Source: Verrucomicrobiaceae bacterium (GTDB lineage Bacteria > Verrucomicrobiota > Verrucomicrobiia > Verrucomicrobiales > Verrucomicrobiaceae). From it: a DNA stretch of 64,000 bases. The stretch is taken from the NCBI GenBank assembly GCA_027486585.1, contig JAIXOU010000118.1, positions 1 to 64,000 on the forward strand, given 5' to 3'. The notes under the pieces were generated by a model. It worked only from the letters and a program-made list of their open reading frames with translations. It was not told the DNA's origin and did no database searches. Below, in pieces: positions 7,533 through 16,795 of this stretch. Within the stretch, counting starts at the first letter, position 1; every line of letters starts with the position of its first letter. Made by a program: the position numbers and the translations under genes.

Positions 7533-9506
7533 ATGAGCGATCCTATCAGACACGAATGCGGCCTGGCCGTTGTGCGCCTCAAAAAGCCGATGGCCTATTA
7601 TCAGGACACCTATGGCACTGCCCTTTACGGGTTCAATATGCTGTCGGCCCTGATGTCTAAGCAGCGGAATCGTGGTCAGGACGGCATTGGCATTGGCTGT
7701 TGTAAGCTGAATATGCCTGCTGGTGCGCCTTATCTCTTCCGCGAGCGCTTTGCGACGTCGGTCGAGCAGATGGGAGAAGTCTTTGAGGGCATCAAAAAGG
7801 ATTACAAACGCATCGCCCGCCGGATTGATGGTCAGCGGAAGGAAGAACGGCATGAAACCGGCAAGGAGTTGCCGTTGTTTGAAGAAGATCCTGAGGCGAT
7901 TAAGCGCGAATTTGAGCTGGCCGGCGAGATCAATATTGGCCATCTCCGCTATGGTACTTCGGGCGGGCTTGGAAAGGCTTGTCTGCATCCCTACCTGCGC
8001 CGCAGCACTTGGCCCACACGCAGTCTGATGGTGATGGGGAATTTTAACCTGACCAATTCAGGTGAGTTGAACCGCGTGATGATGCAGCGCGGTCAGCATC
8101 CGGTTTTCGGCACAGACACGCAGAGTGTTTTGGAAGAGATCGGTTTCCAGCTCGATGAGGCGCACACACAGCTTTATCATGAGCTACGTGACAGCGGTAC
8201 TGCAGGCACGGAGATCCCGAAGCACATCAGTGATAAGCTGGACGTGGTGGATGTGATCCGTAAATCGGCCCAGATATGGGATGGCGGTTACGCGATTGTC
8301 GGTGTCATCGGCAGTGGCGATCTGTTTGTCATGCGCGATCCGAATGGTATCCGCCCTTGCTGGTATTACGAGAATGATGAAGTGCTGGCCTTTGCCTCGG
8401 AACGTGTGGCTTTGATGTCGGTCTTTGAGATTGCTGAAGATCAGACCACGGAGTTACCTCCTGGCAATGTGGCGGTGATGAAGTCCTGTGGAGCTTTCAG
8501 CGTGCAGCCTTTCACGCCAGAGCGGAAGCCCACGCCGTGCTCCTTTGAGTCGATCTATTTCTCTCGTGGCAATGATTCACTTATTTATCATCAGCGGAAG
8601 ATGCTGGGTGAGCAATTGGTGCCTCAGCTGATTGAGGCCATTGAGAATGATTTTGAGCACACGGTGCTAAGCTTCATCCCAAATACAGCCGAAACGGCGT
8701 ATTTTGGCTTCCTGGATGGTCTGCGAAAAAGCCGACGCACGGAAGTAAAAGAAGCGCTGGTGGACATGATCCGCTGTGGCGTGCTGGATGAACAAAAGCT
8801 GGACGATCTGGTGTTGCGCAATTGGCCGCGTGCTGAGAAAATCGCGCTTAAGGACATCAAAATGCGCACGTTCATTGCCCAGGAGACGGGGCGTGATCAG
8901 CTGGTCTCCAGCGTTTATGACATCACCTATGGCGTGGTTTCAGAAAAGGATAACCTGGTCGTGATCGACGACTCCATCGTTCGTGGCACCACGCTGCGCA
9001 CGTCTCTGTTGCGTATTTTAGCTCGGACCAATCCTCGCCGTATTGTGGTGCTTTCCACGGCTCCGCAGATCCGTTTCCCAGACTGTTATGGCATCGATAT
9101 GTCAGAGCTCGGCAAGTTCATTGCCTTCCAGGCAGCGGTGCAGCTACTGAAAGAGCGTGGTATGAGATCGGTGCTGCGCGAGACCTATGAGGCCTGCAAA
9201 GCAGAGTTAAAGAAACCTCGTGAGCAGATGAAAAATGCCGTTAAAGCCATCTACGCCCCTTTTACCGATGTCGAGATCTCGGCCAAGATCGCCCAAATGA
9301 TTTACCCTCAGCATACGAACTGGAAGGGTGAGGTGAAGGTGATCTACCAGACCATTCCAGGACTGCATGACGCACTCGGCCAGCAGTATGGCGACTGGTA
9401 TTTCAGCGGTGATTACCCGACGCCTGGTGGCTTTGCAGTCGTCAATACGGCCTTCATGAACTACTTCGATAAGAAAGAAGGTCGTTCTTATGATACGCTG
9501 CTCTAA
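7533..9506 (+). CDS. long amidophosphoribosyltransferase-like class II glutamine amidotransferase
   Basis: A 657-residue PurF relative. The N-terminal Ntn-type glutaminase domain begins HECGLAVVR, so the catalytic Cys would be residue 9 after trimming or in an unusual context, and NRGQDGIGIG follows. The C-terminal half has the PRPP-binding loop VVIDDSIVRGTTLRTSLLR. It is about 150 residues longer than ordinary PurF, with an insert after NMPAGAPYLFRERF rich in charged residues. This long form is what I recall as the second PurF-like protein of Bacteroidota and relatives. It may make phosphoribosylamine or act on another PRPP-linked amidotransfer; I cannot decide. It precedes rsgA by 31 bases. 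Confidence 0.85.
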   Translation: MSDPIRHECGLAVVRLKKPMAYYQDTYGTALYGFNMLSALMSKQRNRGQDGIGIGCCKLNMPAGAPYLFRERFATSVEQMGEVFEGIKKDYKRIARRIDGQRKEERHETGKELPLFEEDPEAIKREFELAGEINIGHLRYGTSGGLGKACLHPYLRRSTWPTRSLMVMGNFNLTNSGELNRVMMQRGQHPVFGTDTQSVLEEIGFQLDEAHTQLYHELRDSGTAGTEIPKHISDKLDVVDVIRKSAQIWDGGYAIVGVIGSGDLFVMRDPNGIRPCWYYENDEVLAFASERVALMSVFEIAEDQTTELPPGNVAVMKSCGAFSVQPFTPERKPTPCSFESIYFSRGNDSLIYHQRKMLGEQLVPQLIEAIENDFEHTVLSFIPNTAETAYFGFLDGLRKSRRTEVKEALVDMIRCGVLDEQKLDDLVLRNWPRAEKIALKDIKMRTFIAQETGRDQLVSSVYDITYGVVSEKDNLVVIDDSIVRGTTLRTSLLRILARTNPRRIVVLSTAPQIRFPDCYGIDMSELGKFIAFQAAVQLLKERGMRSVLRETYEACKAELKKPREQMKNAVKAIYAPFTDVEISAKIAQMIYPQHTNWKGEVKVIYQTIPGLHDALGQQYGDWYFSGDYPTPGGFAVVNTAFMNYFDKKEGRSYDTLL

Positions 9507-9537
9507 TTCAAGGGCCGATTAACGGACTCACCGCTTT

Positions 9538-10692
9538 ATGGCCCAAAAAATCACCCTCGCCGACTTAGGCTGGAATGAAACCTTCGCGCGCGACTTCGCG
9601 CCGTATGAGGAGCAGGGCTGGAAGCCTGCACGCCTGCTGCGCGATAACAAGATCGCCTATGGCGCGCTCTTGATCGATGGCGACGACTTCGATGAGCTGG
9701 ATGTGATTCTTGGGGGCAAAGTCTATCATGATGCCCAGACCGACGCTGAATTGCCTGCCGTGGGTGATTGGGTGGCCGTGGAGCTCACCGATGACGAGGC
9801 TGTGATCCGCGCCCGTTTGCCCCGTCAAAGCTGCTTCTCCCGGCGTTCTGCAGGTCATAGTGCTGAGGAGCAGGTGATCGCCGCCAATGTAGACACTGTG
9901 ATCGTCGTTACGGAGGCTGGTCCCGACTTCAGTCTGCGTCGAATGGAGCGTTATTTCATGCTCATCAGCCGCAGCGGTGCCAAAGCCGTGGTGGTCTTGA
10001 ACAAATCAGATCTTTTTACCGATAAAGAGAATAAGCAGGCGGCGGAAGAGATTCGCGCGCTGAATCCTGAGGCCGAGATCCACATCACCAGTGTGCTGAA
10101 AAATAAGGGCATGCGCACCCTGCGGAATTACCTGAAGCGCGGCGTGACAGTGGCGTTTATTGGTAGCAGCGGTGTCGGCAAATCAGCCATGATCAATGCC
10201 ATGCTGGGTGACGAATGGCAGGACGTAGATGAAGTGAACGAAGTCACTGGCAAAGGCCGCCACACCACCACCGCACGTGAATTGATCATCTTGCCCAAAG
10301 GCGGCATTCTCGTCGATAATCCGGGCATCAAAGAAGTGCAGATGTGGACCGACGAAACGATCTTGCGGGAGAGTTTTGCCGACATTGACGAGCTCGCTTC
10401 CCAGTGTCGCTTCCACAACTGTCAGCATGTGAAGGACGTCGGCTGTGCCATCCGTGCCGCCGTTGAGGCCCAGACACTGGAGCCCGCCCGTTATGAGGGG
10501 TATCTCCAGCTAGAGGACGAGATCGCCAAACTGAAGCGTCTGCAAAAAAAGCGCCAAATGACCGTCGAACGCCGCAACAAGCGCGACCATAAAATCAAAG
10601 CGCGCAACCGTGAGGACCGCGTGGACATCCAGCGCAATCTTAAGCCCCGCGCCTGCGAAGGCTCGGATGGTCCCGAGGGTGACGAAACTTAA
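9538..10692 (+). CDS. rsgA: ribosome small-subunit-dependent GTPase A
   Basis: A 384-residue circularly permuted GTPase that checks late 30S maturation. The N-terminal OB-fold region is followed by NKSDL (G4, about 154-158), the P-loop GSSGVGKS (209-216) and DNPGIKEV (G3, about 260). The C-terminal zinc knuckle is CRFHNCQHVKDVGC. The order G4-G1-G3 proves the permutation. A basic tail (KKRQMTVERRNKRDHKIKARNR) may bind rRNA. Its last four bases overlap the argJ end on the other strand. Confidence 0.96.
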   Translation: MAQKITLADLGWNETFARDFAPYEEQGWKPARLLRDNKIAYGALLIDGDDFDELDVILGGKVYHDAQTDAELPAVGDWVAVELTDDEAVIRARLPRQSCFSRRSAGHSAEEQVIAANVDTVIVVTEAGPDFSLRRMERYFMLISRSGAKAVVVLNKSDLFTDKENKQAAEEIRALNPEAEIHITSVLKNKGMRTLRNYLKRGVTVAFIGSSGVGKSAMINAMLGDEWQDVDEVNEVTGKGRHTTTARELIILPKGGILVDNPGIKEVQMWTDETILRESFADIDELASQCRFHNCQHVKDVGCAIRAAVEAQTLEPARYEGYLQLEDEIAKLKRLQKKRQMTVERRNKRDHKIKARNREDRVDIQRNLKPRACEGSDGPEGDET

Positions 10693-11981
10693 ACGAGGCC
10701 TTTTTGGCGTTTGGCGTGGATGGCGGCGGAGTACTCGCTGCTGTTGAAGTCCACGTAGGCAGATGAGAGATCGGTCGTATAGACGATGTGGTTGGCGTTG
10801 CCTGAATTGAGATCGATGGTGACGGAGAAACGCGGCTCTTTGACGACTTTTTCAAGCTCGGTCACGGGTGTCTTAGAGGTGAGGCCGCCTTTGCAGGCCT
10901 GGATGCCGCCGAAGTAGATGTCGATGAGTTCTTCCCGGATGCGTGCGCCAGAGTAACCGACGGCATGAATGATGCGGCCCCAGTTTGGGTCGCTGCCATT
11001 GAAGGAGCATTTCACGAGCAGTGATTTGCCGACGGCTTCAGCGGCTTTTTTGGCATCGCTCAGAGTGCGGGCATTGCGGACGCGGATCTCGACAAACTTG
11101 GTCACACGTTCGCCGTCGCTGACGATCATTTTGGCCAGCTCCATCATGACTTTTTGGAGTGCGCAGCGGAAGATCTCGGCTTCGGGCGAGCTTTTTTTAA
11201 TTGCGGGTGCGGTGGCTTGGCCATTGCTCATGACAATGACCGTGTCGTTGGTGCTGGTATCACCGTCGATGGTGATACGGTTAAAGGATTGATCGACGGC
11301 GAAACGCATGGCGCGTTTCAGTTCATCTTTGGAAAGCTTGGCATCCGTGGTGATGAAGGAAAGCATGGTGGCCATGTTCGGGCAGATCATGCCGGCGCCT
11401 TTGGCGATGCCGCCGATGCGGAAGCTCTGACCTTTGCCAAGCGGCACTTCAATGGCGTAGGACTTGGGCTTGGTGTCACTGGTCATGATGGCGCGTGCGG
11501 CGTCGTCATTGCCAGAAGGGGTGAGCTTTTCAGCCAGCTCAGCAATGCGCGGGGTGATGCGCTGGATGGGCATGTTCATGCCAATGATGCCGGTGGAGCA
11601 GACGAGGACCTGCTTCATGCGCACGCCAAGAGACTCCGCGGTGGACTTGCACATGGCTTTGGCATCCTGAATGCCCTGGAGGCCGGTGCAGGCGTTGGCA
11701 TTGCCGCTGTTGGCGATGATGGCGCGGATGTCACTTTCCTTGATGTTGAGCTGGCAAACACGCACGCAGGCAGCGCGGACTTTATTGGTCGTAAAGACGG
11801 CGTCGGTCACGGTTGGCCCATCGGAGGTGATCAGCGCTAAGTCTAAACGTGTGGCCTCAGGGTTCTTGATGCCGCAGGAAATGGCGGCGGCTTGGTAACC
11901 ACGAGCTGCGGTGACACCGCCTTCGATGACTTTGAAAGCGACGCGAATTTTTTCGCAGGGATCGAGTGGGTCGTTATTCAT
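10689..11981 (-). CDS. argJ: bifunctional glutamate N-acetyltransferase / ornithine acetyltransferase
   Basis: A 430-residue ArgJ of the arginine pathway. It moves acetyl from N-acetylornithine to glutamate and may also use acetyl-CoA. The self-cleavage site is in KGAGMICPNMATML, with Thr205 as the new N-terminal nucleophile; SNGNAN-like IANSGNANACTG and GSDPNWGRIIHAVGYSG are also typical. The start ATG shares one base with the argC stop (TGATG), so argC-argJ is a coupled operon. argB, argD and argF are not in the window. An acetyl-recycling pathway is implied. Confidence 0.96.
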   Translation of the reverse strand: MNNDPLDPCEKIRVAFKVIEGGVTAARGYQAAAISCGIKNPEATRLDLALITSDGPTVTDAVFTTNKVRAACVRVCQLNIKESDIRAIIANSGNANACTGLQGIQDAKAMCKSTAESLGVRMKQVLVCSTGIIGMNMPIQRITPRIAELAEKLTPSGNDDAARAIMTSDTKPKSYAIEVPLGKGQSFRIGGIAKGAGMICPNMATMLSFITTDAKLSKDELKRAMRFAVDQSFNRITIDGDTSTNDTVIVMSNGQATAPAIKKSSPEAEIFRCALQKVMMELAKMIVSDGERVTKFVEIRVRNARTLSDAKKAAEAVGKSLLVKCSFNGSDPNWGRIIHAVGYSGARIREELIDIYFGGIQACKGGLTSKTPVTELEKVVKEPRFSVTIDLNSGNANHIVYTTDLSSAYVDFNSSEYSAAIHAKRQKGLV

Positions 11982-13030
11982 CAGATATTTAAGAGACCTG
12001 CGGTGGGCTCAAAGCCGCAGATGAGGTTCATGTTTTGAACGGCCTGACCAGAAGCACCTTTCCCGATATTGTCTTCGGTGCTCATTAAAATGAGTCGGCC
12101 GGCCCGGTGATCGAGAGCCCAGCCAATGTCCACGAAGTTGGTGCCCACGACGTTTTTGGTATCAGGGGATTGATTGGCTCCGAGCAGGCGAATGAAGGGC
12201 TGGTCAGCATAAGCAGCCTGCAAAGCCGCGCTGATTTGATCCAATGTCACCCCCGCTGCGGGTGTGGCAAAGATGGTCGAACAAATGCCCGAGTGCGTGG
12301 GCACGAGATGCGGCACAAAGGAGAGCGGTACTTCACGACCTGCGGCGATGGCCAGCTCTTGGCCGATCTCACTGAGGTGGCGGTGGCTAGGCACGCTGTA
12401 ACTGCGCACACTGTTCTGAACTTCACAGAAGAGCAGGGGGACGCTGGCATTTCTGCCGGCACCGCTGGCACCGCTCATGCTGGACACAGCGATCGGGTCG
12501 GCGGTGATGAGTCCTGCTTTGAGCAGGGGGATCAGCGGCAGAAGGATGCTGGTCGGGTAGCAACCGGGGCAGGCGATCAGGCGTGCTTGCCGGATGGCCT
12601 CTGGGCGCACTTCAGGCAGAGCATACACCGCTTCATCCAGCAACTCCGGGGCAGCGTGGTCATGAGCGTAGAATTCCTTATAAACAGCGGCGCTACGCAG
12701 ACGGAAGTCCGCACTGAGGTCGATGACCTTCATGCCCGCTTCCAAAAGGGGCTTGGCAAACTCCACGGAAACGCCATGAGGCAAAGCGAGGAAAGCGATC
12801 TCTGCCCCAGTGTCTTTCAGGGCACTGACTTCAGGGTTGGTGAAGGTGAGTTTATCTGCCACGCCGACGCCACGAAACCTTGGGAACTCAGCCGACAACG
12901 CTTTGCCAGCAAGAGTGCGTGAGGTCACAGCCACGAGTTCCGCATTGGGGTGGCGGAGAAGGAGTCTGAGGAGCTCAATGCCAGAGTAACCACTGGCACC
13001 TAAAACAGCAATTTTGACGGGAGAAGACAT
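11981..13030 (-). CDS. argC: N-acetyl-gamma-glutamyl-phosphate reductase
   Basis: A 349-residue NADPH-dependent reductase, the third step of arginine synthesis. The Rossmann entry is GASGYSGIELLRLLL at residues 10-24, and the active-site Cys157 lies in ACPGCYPTSILLPL. HLVPTHSGI is the usual downstream His-containing segment. It is the first gene of the argCJ pair. No Shine-Dalgarno-like sequence is visible before the ATG, which is not rare in this window. Confidence 0.96.
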   Translation of the reverse strand: MSSPVKIAVLGASGYSGIELLRLLLRHPNAELVAVTSRTLAGKALSAEFPRFRGVGVADKLTFTNPEVSALKDTGAEIAFLALPHGVSVEFAKPLLEAGMKVIDLSADFRLRSAAVYKEFYAHDHAAPELLDEAVYALPEVRPEAIRQARLIACPGCYPTSILLPLIPLLKAGLITADPIAVSSMSGASGAGRNASVPLLFCEVQNSVRSYSVPSHRHLSEIGQELAIAAGREVPLSFVPHLVPTHSGICSTIFATPAAGVTLDQISAALQAAYADQPFIRLLGANQSPDTKNVVGTNFVDIGWALDHRAGRLILMSTEDNIGKGASGQAVQNMNLICGFEPTAGLLNI

Positions 13031-13091
13031 TTCGGGAGGGTGGCGAGTATGATGTCCTCAAGACGGCGTGCAACTGCGATTTAAATGAACT

Positions 13092-13847
13092 TTACCAAAA
13101 GCCCCACTGCTGAGTTTTAAGAGCATAGACGCCTAACAGGAAATTACCAACGGCGTGCATGACGACACAGGCCCCTAAACTACGGCTGCGCACGGCCAAG
13201 AGGTAGGTGAGAGCAGCCCAAATGAAGGCGGCTAGATAATCCTCAGGATTGTGAACCAGTGTGACCATGATGGAAACGATCCAGAAGCCTTTCCAAGTGT
13301 GTGTGCCAAAGGGAACGCTGCGCCAGTCAGCTTCACCCGCATTGACATAGCGCATGAGAAAGCCGCGCCACATGAGTTCTTCCACGAGCGGGACGACAAT
13401 CACCATGCGCATGAATCGCATGAAAATGGCGGCGTTTTCCCAAGCTGGCCAAACAGAGAGGATCGTGGGATCAAAGCCTTCCTTGCGCTCTACCAGTCCT
13501 AGCCATGACCACCATTCTGGCGCGCTGTCACCTGAGGCTAACTTTATGTAGAGCCAGGCAGGTGTGATCCAGACGGCTATGCCTATGACTGCCAGCACGG
13601 TGGCTAATATAAGATCCCGCCACGGCAATAGCTGGTAATGACACCGAAAAACCCAGAGCAGACCACCGCAGACAATTGTCTGTAGAGGATAGACCCAATG
13701 CTCTGGTGCGTGCTGATACCAGGGCAGTTCTGGATTCTTTATCTGGAATAAACCGGGCACGACCAAGAAAGCGGTGAAAACGACCAGAGGCAGCACGTGA
13801 GCTGCCGTGGCGGATTCACGGAGTTTCTGGAGCCGACTGACTATCAC
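13092..13847 (-). CDS. CPBP-family intramembrane protease (CAAX protease-related, exosortase-associated type)
   Basis: A 251-residue membrane protein with about seven hydrophobic segments. It has the glutamate motif EELMWRG (Glu156-Glu157, Arg161) and later His-bearing helices (HNPEDYLAAF, HAVGNFLLGVYAL), which are the metal and catalytic residues of the CPBP/ABI family. The WVYPLQTIVCGGLLWVFR region resembles the CAAX prenyl protease-related proteins that co-occur with PEP-CTERM/exosortase systems (TIGR03008, from memory). The start is a GTG overlapping the stop of the NHL gene (GTGA). A PEP-CTERM protein lies in the same window, but any functional link is inference. Confidence 0.8.
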   Translation of the reverse strand: MIVSRLQKLRESATAAHVLPLVVFTAFLVVPGLFQIKNPELPWYQHAPEHWVYPLQTIVCGGLLWVFRCHYQLLPWRDLILATVLAVIGIAVWITPAWLYIKLASGDSAPEWWSWLGLVERKEGFDPTILSVWPAWENAAIFMRFMRMVIVVPLVEELMWRGFLMRYVNAGEADWRSVPFGTHTWKGFWIVSIMVTLVHNPEDYLAAFIWAALTYLLAVRSRSLGACVVMHAVGNFLLGVYALKTQQWGFW

Positions 13848-14896
13848 TGTCTCTGGATGTGGAGGATGCGGTTGTTGTAACTGTCTGTGATGTAAAGATC
13901 ACCAGTCGCCGGATGCACGGTCACTCCATGGGGGCGAGAAAGTTGGCATTTCAAAGGATCGCCGCCAATGCCCGAGCTGCCTTGCTGTCCAGTGCCTGCC
14001 ACGCGCTCGATCTTTCCGGTGCTCGGGATGTAACGGCGGATGAGGTGACTTTCAGCGTCAGCAATGAGGACACTGCCGTCTTTGTCGGTGCAGAGATGTT
14101 TGGGACCATTCATGGTCGCTTCCAGGGCGGGTCCGCCATCGCCACTGCCACCTTTTTTTCCGCTGGCATTGACGACGGTTTTGATGCGGCCGTCTTTGTC
14201 CACGACGCGCAGGGCATTGCCACCACGCTCCAGAATGTAGAGATTGCCAAACAGGTCGGGTGCCACGGCTCGCGGATCGACCAGGGGTGTTTCTGTGGCC
14301 ATCGCACCGTCAACTGGAAGGCCCCTTTGGCCATTGCCGGCGACGACTCGCGATTTTTTGTTCGCAAGATCGAGCTCAAACACTTGGCGCAGATTGGCGA
14401 TGTAGAGTTTCGTCCCTGTAGCGTTCAGTGTGATGCAGTAAGGCCCGGTGCTCTTAGCTTTTTCCAGTGGAACCTGCCAGCCTTCCAGCGTTTTGACTGT
14501 GCGTGCGTGGACATCAATCTCACGGATACAGCCATTCCACGTGTCGCCGATGAGGATGTTCCCAGAGGGTAGGATGGCAAAGTTGTGTGGGCCATTAAAC
14601 TGAGCACGAATCGCAGGCCCACCATCACCGCTGTAGCCTGGCTTCAAATCACCAGCAAAGTGCGTGATCACTCCACCTCCATCGACCTGAAGAAGACGAT
14701 TCCCTGAGGCCATCTCGACGATCCACATGTGGCCACCTGCATCAAACTCAGTCCCAAAGGGCTCCTTCAAGCGTGCCTCTGTGGCCTTGATTTCCATGGC
14801 ATCCTGAGTGCCGCCAGCGACAAGCAGAATCTGATCTGCCTGAAGGGTGGAAAAAGTCGCAAGGCTGAGGAATGTGAAAAGAAGAGGCCGCATCAT
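13844..14896 (-). CDS. exported NHL-repeat protein
   Basis: A 350-residue protein with a signal peptide (about residues 1-20, ending LQA) and a beta-propeller built of NHL repeats. Recurrent units are GDGGPAIRAQFNGPHNFAI, GDGGPALEATMNGPKHL and GIGGDPLKCQLSRPHGVTV, each followed by a G-N-I/L-x-I-x-D strand. Such proteins are periplasmic or surface binding propellers and no catalytic site is visible. It is translationally coupled to the downstream protease gene by GTGA, which suggests a shared job. Confidence 0.88.
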   Translation of the reverse strand: MMRPLLFTFLSLATFSTLQADQILLVAGGTQDAMEIKATEARLKEPFGTEFDAGGHMWIVEMASGNRLLQVDGGGVITHFAGDLKPGYSGDGGPAIRAQFNGPHNFAILPSGNILIGDTWNGCIREIDVHARTVKTLEGWQVPLEKAKSTGPYCITLNATGTKLYIANLRQVFELDLANKKSRVVAGNGQRGLPVDGAMATETPLVDPRAVAPDLFGNLYILERGGNALRVVDKDGRIKTVVNASGKKGGSGDGGPALEATMNGPKHLCTDKDGSVLIADAESHLIRRYIPSTGKIERVAGTGQQGSSGIGGDPLKCQLSRPHGVTVHPATGDLYITDSYNNRILHIQRQ

Positions 14897-14939
14897 GAGG
14901 CCGTGATCTTCAGCAGTTCGCGCTCATGCGCCAGAGAAT

Positions 14940-15413
14940 TCAGAACAGAAACATCTGCTTTATCTCTGGCGGAAGCTCACTGGGTAGAACCTTCACGATG
15001 CCGGTCGCGTTGGCGACGGAAATACCAGTGTCTTCTATTTTGAGGATACGGACCTGCCCCAGGGCGCGGCCTGTGACGAGGGTGAGATTGATGGTTTTCC
15101 CCACCTGAGCCTGGCGTAAGACACCACGCTGCTGTTGTTGCTCCTTAATGACGGCGCTTGTTTGATTCCCCAGGCTTTGGAGTTTATCATGGAGGCTTTT
15201 CAGCTCAGCCTGCTTGCTGGCAACCTGCTTTTGTAGCGTGGCTACGGTGCTGTAGCGTTGAAACTCAGTTCGGCGTTCTGCGATGGATTTATCCATGTCA
15301 CTGAGTTGTTGTCTGGCCTGTTGCAGACTATCCGCCGTTTCATTCTTCTCGTTGTAGAGGTACCAGCCTGCAAATCCGCCAGCGAAGATGAGTAGTGCGA
15401 TGAAGTTTTTCAT
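14940..15413 (-). CDS. membrane-anchored coiled-coil protein of unknown function
   Basis: A 157-residue protein that I do not recognise. It has an N-terminal anchor (about residues 4-20, ending WYLYNEK), a coiled-coil of about 75 residues rich in Gln, Lys, Glu and Leu, and a small beta-rich C-terminal domain (VGKTINLTLVTGRALGQVRI and on). It probably projects into the periplasm. Just upstream on the same strand is a coiled-coil lipoprotein of similar size (gap 29 bases), so the two may form a hetero-coil between membranes. Confidence 0.7.
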   Translation of the reverse strand: MKNFIALLIFAGGFAGWYLYNEKNETADSLQQARQQLSDMDKSIAERRTEFQRYSTVATLQKQVASKQAELKSLHDKLQSLGNQTSAVIKEQQQQRGVLRQAQVGKTINLTLVTGRALGQVRILKIEDTGISVANATGIVKVLPSELPPEIKQMFLF

Positions 15414-15442
15414 AATGCTTTGGGATTCTGTGTAAAAGCTGG

Positions 15443-15796
15443 CTATTTGGACAGGCCGCGAAGCGTTTCGAGGTCTTTTTGAGCCCTAGCTAACAGAGTC
15501 TCAGCTTCCACGAGGGATGTTTTGACACGGGCGACCTCATTTTCGATTCCGACAACTTCCAGAGCCAATTTAGCGGAGAATTGTTTGATGAGAGGCTCTG
15601 TGGCCACCGTGGGTGGTAGAAATTTACGCAACTCGATCATTTGAGCATCCATGCTTGCGGACTCATCTTGCAACAGTTTGATCTGAGCCGTGGTTGCTTC
15701 GACATCTTTTTTCATAAACTCCGTTTCCTTGCAGGAGGTAAGGGCAAAACAAGAGATGAGAAAGAGTTTTGCCAAGGTAGAGGGTGTCGCTTGCAT
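15443..15796 (-). CDS. small coiled-coil lipoprotein
   Basis: A 117-residue lipoprotein. The signal sequence ends in the lipobox LTSC (Cys22), after which almost the whole chain is predicted helix with heptad-like Leu/Val/Ala spacing (for example AQIKLLQDESASMDAQMIEL and VARVKTSLVEAETLLARAQK). There is no recognised domain. It is the first gene of a two-gene unit with the anchored coiled-coil protein, and diverges from an alpha/beta hydrolase gene. Confidence 0.72.
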   Translation of the reverse strand: MQATPSTLAKLFLISCFALTSCKETEFMKKDVEATTAQIKLLQDESASMDAQMIELRKFLPPTVATEPLIKQFSAKLALEVVGIENEVARVKTSLVEAETLLARAQKDLETLRGLSK

Positions 15797-15925
15797 AGTT
15801 ATTTGGATTCTTTTCAGGTTAACCGAAATGACGATAATTTGTCAATGAGTTGGAACATTTGGGAAAAAAGGTTGCTGTCTTCTGTCAGATTCGTAACAGT
15901 CTACTCTCCCCCCTTTATCCAAACC

Positions 15926-16795
15926 ATGGAATTTCCTAGCGAAGGCCAACCCCGTACACTCCCGCTTGATCGCAATCGCGAACTGCTGAAATCAGCACGT
16001 GAGGAAGTGTATAAGGTTGTCGGAGATGTGAGCCTTCCAGTTTACATCTGGGAGCCGCCCGCAGATAAAAATCCATCGTATCCACGTTCGGTGGCTGCTT
16101 TTTTCTTCAGCAGTGGTTGGGACAATGGCCAGGTGGCGCAGTTCGCCCCGCATTGTGTATACCTTGCTTCTCGTGGTATGGTGGCGATGGCATTTGACTA
16201 TCGTGTGGCCAATCGTCAGGGTGGCGGCCCACTGGAAGCCATTGCTGATGCAAAGTCAGCCATCCGTTGGATCCGTCTGAACGCCAATGAACTGGGGATT
16301 AATCCAGGGAAAGTTGTTGGGATCGGTGGTAGCGGTGGTGCGCATGCCATGGCCTCCGCAGCCATACTCAAAGGTTTTGACAATCCGCTGGAGTCTCAGG
16401 AGTTAAGCCCAATCCCCAATGGATTGGTCCTCTATAATCCTGTTATGGATACCTCTAAACACGGCTTTGGATTAGAGCGCTTTCCAGATCCTGGAGTCGC
16501 GAAAGAGGCTAATTTGATCCGTGCCATCACCAAAGGCCTGCCGCCGATGCTTATCATGCATGGAACGGCCGATCGTGTCGTTCCCTTTGCTGGGAGTTAT
16601 GAGTTTGCGCGGAAGAATTCCAAAAAGAAAAACTTCTGCCGGTTCATCGAATTTGAAGGACAAGGCCACGGTTTCTTCAACTTCAATCTCTCATTTGAGA
16701 TGTATCAAGCCACCCTTATGGCTATGGATGAGTTTCTCGTCGAGCAGGGTTTTATCGAGCCAGATCCCGATGCGGGTTTGGAGAGATATGACTGA
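15926..16795 (+). CDS. alpha/beta hydrolase (esterase/lipase-like)
   Basis: A 289-residue alpha/beta hydrolase of the BD-FAE/HSL-like type. A HGG-like oxyanion region is replaced by FFSSGWDNGQ, the nucleophile elbow is GIGGSGGAH (Ser in G-x-S-x-G), the acid is in HGTADRVVP and the catalytic His in GQGHGFFN. No signal peptide is seen with this start. I chose the ATG at 15926; an in-frame ATG at 15845 would add 27 residues. The substrate is unknown. It is followed by a second, exported hydrolase, which suggests ester-bearing polymers. Confidence 0.82.
   Translation: MEFPSEGQPRTLPLDRNRELLKSAREEVYKVVGDVSLPVYIWEPPADKNPSYPRSVAAFFFSSGWDNGQVAQFAPHCVYLASRGMVAMAFDYRVANRQGGGPLEAIADAKSAIRWIRLNANELGINPGKVVGIGGSGGAHAMASAAILKGFDNPLESQELSPIPNGLVLYNPVMDTSKHGFGLERFPDPGVAKEANLIRAITKGLPPMLIMHGTADRVVPFAGSYEFARKNSKKKNFCRFIEFEGQGHGFFNFNLSFEMYQATLMAMDEFLVEQGFIEPDPDAGLERYD

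Noticed and set aside
11154-11840. A 228-codon open frame on + opposite argJ
   Set aside because: It is Gly/Ala/Asp-rich and antisense to a well-supported gene; it follows from codon bias of argJ.
12107-12922. A 271-codon open frame on + opposite argC
   Set aside because: Antisense shadow of argC with no domain or start signal.
13859-14572. A 237-codon open frame on + opposite the NHL gene
   Set aside because: Antisense shadow; Asp/Val/Gly composition mirrors the repeats on the other strand.
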